Source of the DNA: Hydrotalea flava
Lineage (GTDB): Bacteria; Bacteroidota; Bacteroidia; Chitinophagales; Chitinophagaceae
Length of the DNA: 64,000 nt
Direction of reading: 5' to 3'
NCBI RefSeq assembly: GCF_001623405.1
Contig: NZ_LUHG01000065.1
Coordinates: 62,001 to 126,000 of the forward strand
This document shows positions 62,701 to 64,000 of the stretch, one piece after another (the first letter of the stretch is position 1; each line of letters starts with the position of its first letter). Under the pieces are notes generated by a model. The model was not told where the DNA came from, did not search any database, and was given only the letters and a program-made list of their open reading frames with translations. The position numbers and the translations under genes are program-made.

Positions 62701-62931
62701 GCCACCGGTAGCACCAAAATAGAAAGTAGTTTTATGGGTAAAACTACCTGTTACTGCTGCGCTCCTGCCCCCTCTGAAAGGCCCTATTTCTCTGAATTTC
62801 AACGCAGAAAAATAAACAGAATCGGTATTATCCTGTTGCACTACATTTTTCTTAACGTTTTTTTGTGCACTTAACTGCGTGGCAAAAAATATACCTGCCA
62901 GCAATGGTAAAAAGCCATACAATTTTCTCAT
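59791..62931 (-). CDS. Secreted sortilin/VPS10-type BNR-repeat protein
   Basis: A 1046-residue exported protein with a signal peptide (MRKLYGFLPLLAGIFFATQLSAQ). It contains many BNR/Asp-box motifs of the form S-x-D-G-G-x-x-W (for example KTTDGGSNWKN, RSDDGGRSWKN, KSKDGGETWVN, SNDGGETWS, HVSKDGGKNWEN), so a beta-propeller of the VPS10/sortilin or glycosyl-hydrolase type is likely over residues 40 to 740. A beta-sandwich-like region and a helical C-terminal part (about 880 to 1040) follow. Bacterial members are often called 'glycosyl hydrolase', but activity is unproven. It is 41 bp downstream of a truncated paralogue. Confidence 0.88.
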   Translation of the reverse strand: MRKLYGFLPLLAGIFFATQLSAQKNVKKNVVQQDNTDSVYFSALKFREIGPFRGGRSAAVTGSFTHKTTFYFGATGGGVWKTTDGGSNWKNITDKYFGGSIGAVAVAPSDETILYVGEGENSLRGNVSEGLGGMWRSDDGGRSWKNIGLKDGRHIIRIIIDPKDPNTVWAAVMGHTFGPNEERGVYKTTNGGKTWKRVLYVNNLTACSDLVMEPGNPNVLYAGMWHVERTPYSMVSGGEGSGLYKSKDGGETWVNLTSKKGLPKGVWGIVGVAVAPSNTDKIYAIIENAKGGLFVSNDGGETWSLQSSDNNIRQRAWYYSKVFIDPKNENLVYVLNVEMMRSRDGGKTFQAMNTPHSDHHDLWIDPEDGNRMIVADDGGAQVSFNGGQTWSSLMNQPTAQIYRVTTDNSFPYRILGAQQDNTTVRIKSRSNGSGIGEADWQPTAGAESGYVVADPLNPDIVYGGNYGGYLSRLDHRTGENRAINVWPDNPMGAGADVLKYRFQWNFPIFFSPTNPKKLYAAGNHLFVTENEGQSWQMISPDLTTNDKSKQASSGGPITQDNTSVEYYCTIFTAAESALEPNVLWTGSDDGLIHVSKDGGKNWENVTPPDAGKWMMWNCVETDSKQKGKAYFAGTKYKMDDYTPYLYKTEDYGKTWKRITNGIPSDYFTRCIRADQQRPGLLYAGTEYGLFISYNDGENWQPFQLNLPKVPVTDITIKENDLIVATQGRGFWVLDDLGLLQQKDAAALQQPIHVFAVSDAYRYASGGRFRRSFTTHNSNMGTNPPNGVVFRYYLKNASDTSKVAITIFDKQGKPIETYGTEKLPVKVNEGMNEFVWDMNYPGGKKIDNMILWNGTIGNVKAAPGRYTAKFKFLKDSVEVPFIIKGIPDQHMSQEDYDAQVNFLLQIKDKFNEVQMAIVHIRELREQINGFVERLDTAKSKSLKPVTDSINKRLTKIEEALYQTKAKSSQDVLNYPIRINDKLAGLFNVVASGYTAPSQQSREVYADLSEQADKQLQLLDGILKKDIPALNELINKEQLPVIGIKNND

Positions 62932-62972
62932 GCTATTTGGTTTTAAAAGTTAGGTAATCATTTTTAATATAA

Positions 62973-64000
62973 CTATTCAGATATAATTATTTGCCATTGA
63001 TTTTCCAGTGACTTAAAATTAGCGGCTAATTGCTGAACAGCCAAGTCAATGGTATGAGTGGGCGGCATATCTGCTTCTTCCAACATGCTCATTAAATTTC
63101 TGCTTTGTTGTAATATATCATGATAGCTATTCTTATTACTAATAACCCTTCTGCCATTTGAAGCATTACCTGCTATTGTATTTAATGAATTTATTTTTGA
63201 AGCAGATTCTGTATTTTGAATCATTTGCTGAATGATTTGTAGCCGCTCTAAACATGTTTTGCTTATTTCATAACACTGATTGGCTAAATTAAACTGGCGT
63301 TGCAAATCGGCAGAAGTAGTAGTAACCATTGGATCCATTACAACTTTAAAAGTTTGTTGCACTGTTTTTCCATTTACCTGTAATATTGCTGTGTAAATAC
63401 CAGGCAATACCCATGGAGCTGTAGCTAACGGTGCTGTATTGCCGTAAATAGCAGCAATGGGGTAAGCAGGCGGAACGGGCAGTGGCGCTAAATGCATATC
63501 CCACAAAAAACGGTGCATACCCGGTTGGGCAGAAAGTATTTGCTGAGGCCGTATCCAGTATTTTGGAATATTTACTTTAGGTATAGCATAAGGCGTATCT
63601 GTACTTGCATAGCTGCGTATAATATTACCGGTAGCATCTTTAATGCTTAACATAACAGTACCGGAATAGTTGGCAGGCAAATAGTAATCAATGATAGCCC
63701 CATCGGGTGGATTTTTCCCTGCGGGTTCTTCCTGTGGCAATGGGGTATCGGTATTCATATCCCATCGAATACGCAATGCATTTTGTGGTTGAAACAAATA
63801 AGCCTTATTAACGGTAAGGCGTTGTTGTGCAATTTGCCTTAATGGAGTAATATTGTCTAAAATCCAAAATGACCTGCCATGTGTGCCTACTACAATATCA
63901 TCATCTTTTATCACTAAATCGCGAATAGAAGTAGCCGGCATATTCAACCGAAGGCTTTGCCAATGGTTGCCATTATCAAATGAAACATATACTGCATTTT
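62973..64000 (-). CDS. Second sortilin/VPS10-type BNR-repeat protein, partial
   Basis: The C-terminal 342 codons of a paralogue of the 59791-62931 protein; its start lies beyond the right edge, and the frame is open to base 64000. The visible part begins at VYVSFDNGNHWQSL (an Asp-box), then IKDDDIVVGTHGRSFWILDN, the same propeller-closing motif as the neighbour's ATQGRGFWVLDDLGLL. A beta-sandwich with NPPDGAIIDYYLP and a helical C-terminal region with a basic stretch complete it. An ATG is not at the internal TTG at 63947, which is mid-domain. The pair is probably one transcript. Confidence 0.88.
   Translation of the reverse strand, partial: NAVYVSFDNGNHWQSLRLNMPATSIRDLVIKDDDIVVGTHGRSFWILDNITPLRQIAQQRLTVNKAYLFQPQNALRIRWDMNTDTPLPQEEPAGKNPPDGAIIDYYLPANYSGTVMLSIKDATGNIIRSYASTDTPYAIPKVNIPKYWIRPQQILSAQPGMHRFLWDMHLAPLPVPPAYPIAAIYGNTAPLATAPWVLPGIYTAILQVNGKTVQQTFKVVMDPMVTTTSADLQRQFNLANQCYEISKTCLERLQIIQQMIQNTESASKINSLNTIAGNASNGRRVISNKNSYHDILQQSRNLMSMLEEADMPPTHTIDLAVQQLAANFKSLENQWQIIISE

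Noticed and set aside
1-64000. CRISPR arrays, tRNA or rRNA genes, integrases and transposases
   Set aside because: I looked for repeat-spacer arrays, tRNA-like sequences and mobile-element proteins on both strands and found none that I could support.

Overview
The window reads as a chromosomal segment of an AT-rich member of the Bacteroidota, most likely Chitinophagia/Chitinophagaceae. The grounds are a gldC gene, the envelope block CBS - nadK - DUF6089 - uppS - bamA - skp - skp - murI, starts without Shine-Dalgarno sequences, several perfect TAnnTTTG -7 boxes, and many secreted proteins with signal peptides ending in AQ. Placement at family level is inference. I see no rRNA, tRNA, CRISPR array, integrase or transposase gene.

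Layout. 1-2850: a TetR-regulated RND efflux operon on the minus strand (regulator, TolC-like channel, membrane-fusion lipoprotein cut by the window edge), with a palindromic operator over its promoter. 3098-10437: a frameshifted YCII protein, then plus-strand DUF502, serC, a DUF1015 protein, a TPR protein, an acyl-CoA ligase and a lipoprotein. 10443-26266: a long minus-strand housekeeping run. It holds rpmH-rnpA-yidD, murI, two Skp-like chaperones, bamA, uppS, DUF6089, nadK, an extra BamA/TamA-like barrel, a CBS protein, a hydrolase, cvpA-like, yqeY-like, gldC, a glycosyltransferase and a hydroxyacyl-CoA dehydrogenase. 26342-28038: a MerR regulator and an MscS channel.

28200-31700 is the most unusual part. 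A putative surface lipoprotein with a C-terminal HExxH peptidase domain sits behind an 11-C tract that puts the upstream ATG out of frame. It is followed by a small signal-peptide protein. The peptidase domain plus the small gene are then repeated as a tandem copy at an exact 1285-bp offset, without the lipoprotein N-terminus. This arrangement resembles a polymorphic toxin with its immunity gene and a downstream orphan tip/immunity cassette, or a phase-variable surface peptidase with a partner protein.

31721-36914: lpxH-like, LUD protein, ftsH, rsfS, divergent birA and a small membrane protein. 36952-46488: a 9.5-kb signalling block with a CheY-like regulator, a receiver-PAS-kinase hybrid and two large multi-PAS histidine kinases that share duplicated PAS modules. 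47334-55808: DUF202, a GH2 glycosidase, a Tat-exported M24 peptidase, an isoprenylcysteine-methyltransferase-like membrane protein, a GH2-GH53 galactan-degrading fusion and a YccF protein. 55915-64000: a methyltransferase, a FAD/Fe-S oxidase fusion, a GTAG-headed REP-like hairpin and two tandem sortilin/BNR-repeat secreted proteins, the last cut by the window edge.

Most genes fit core envelope biogenesis, translation and metabolism. The accessory signal is concentrated in the duplicated peptidase locus, the PAS-kinase block and the glycosidase fusion.
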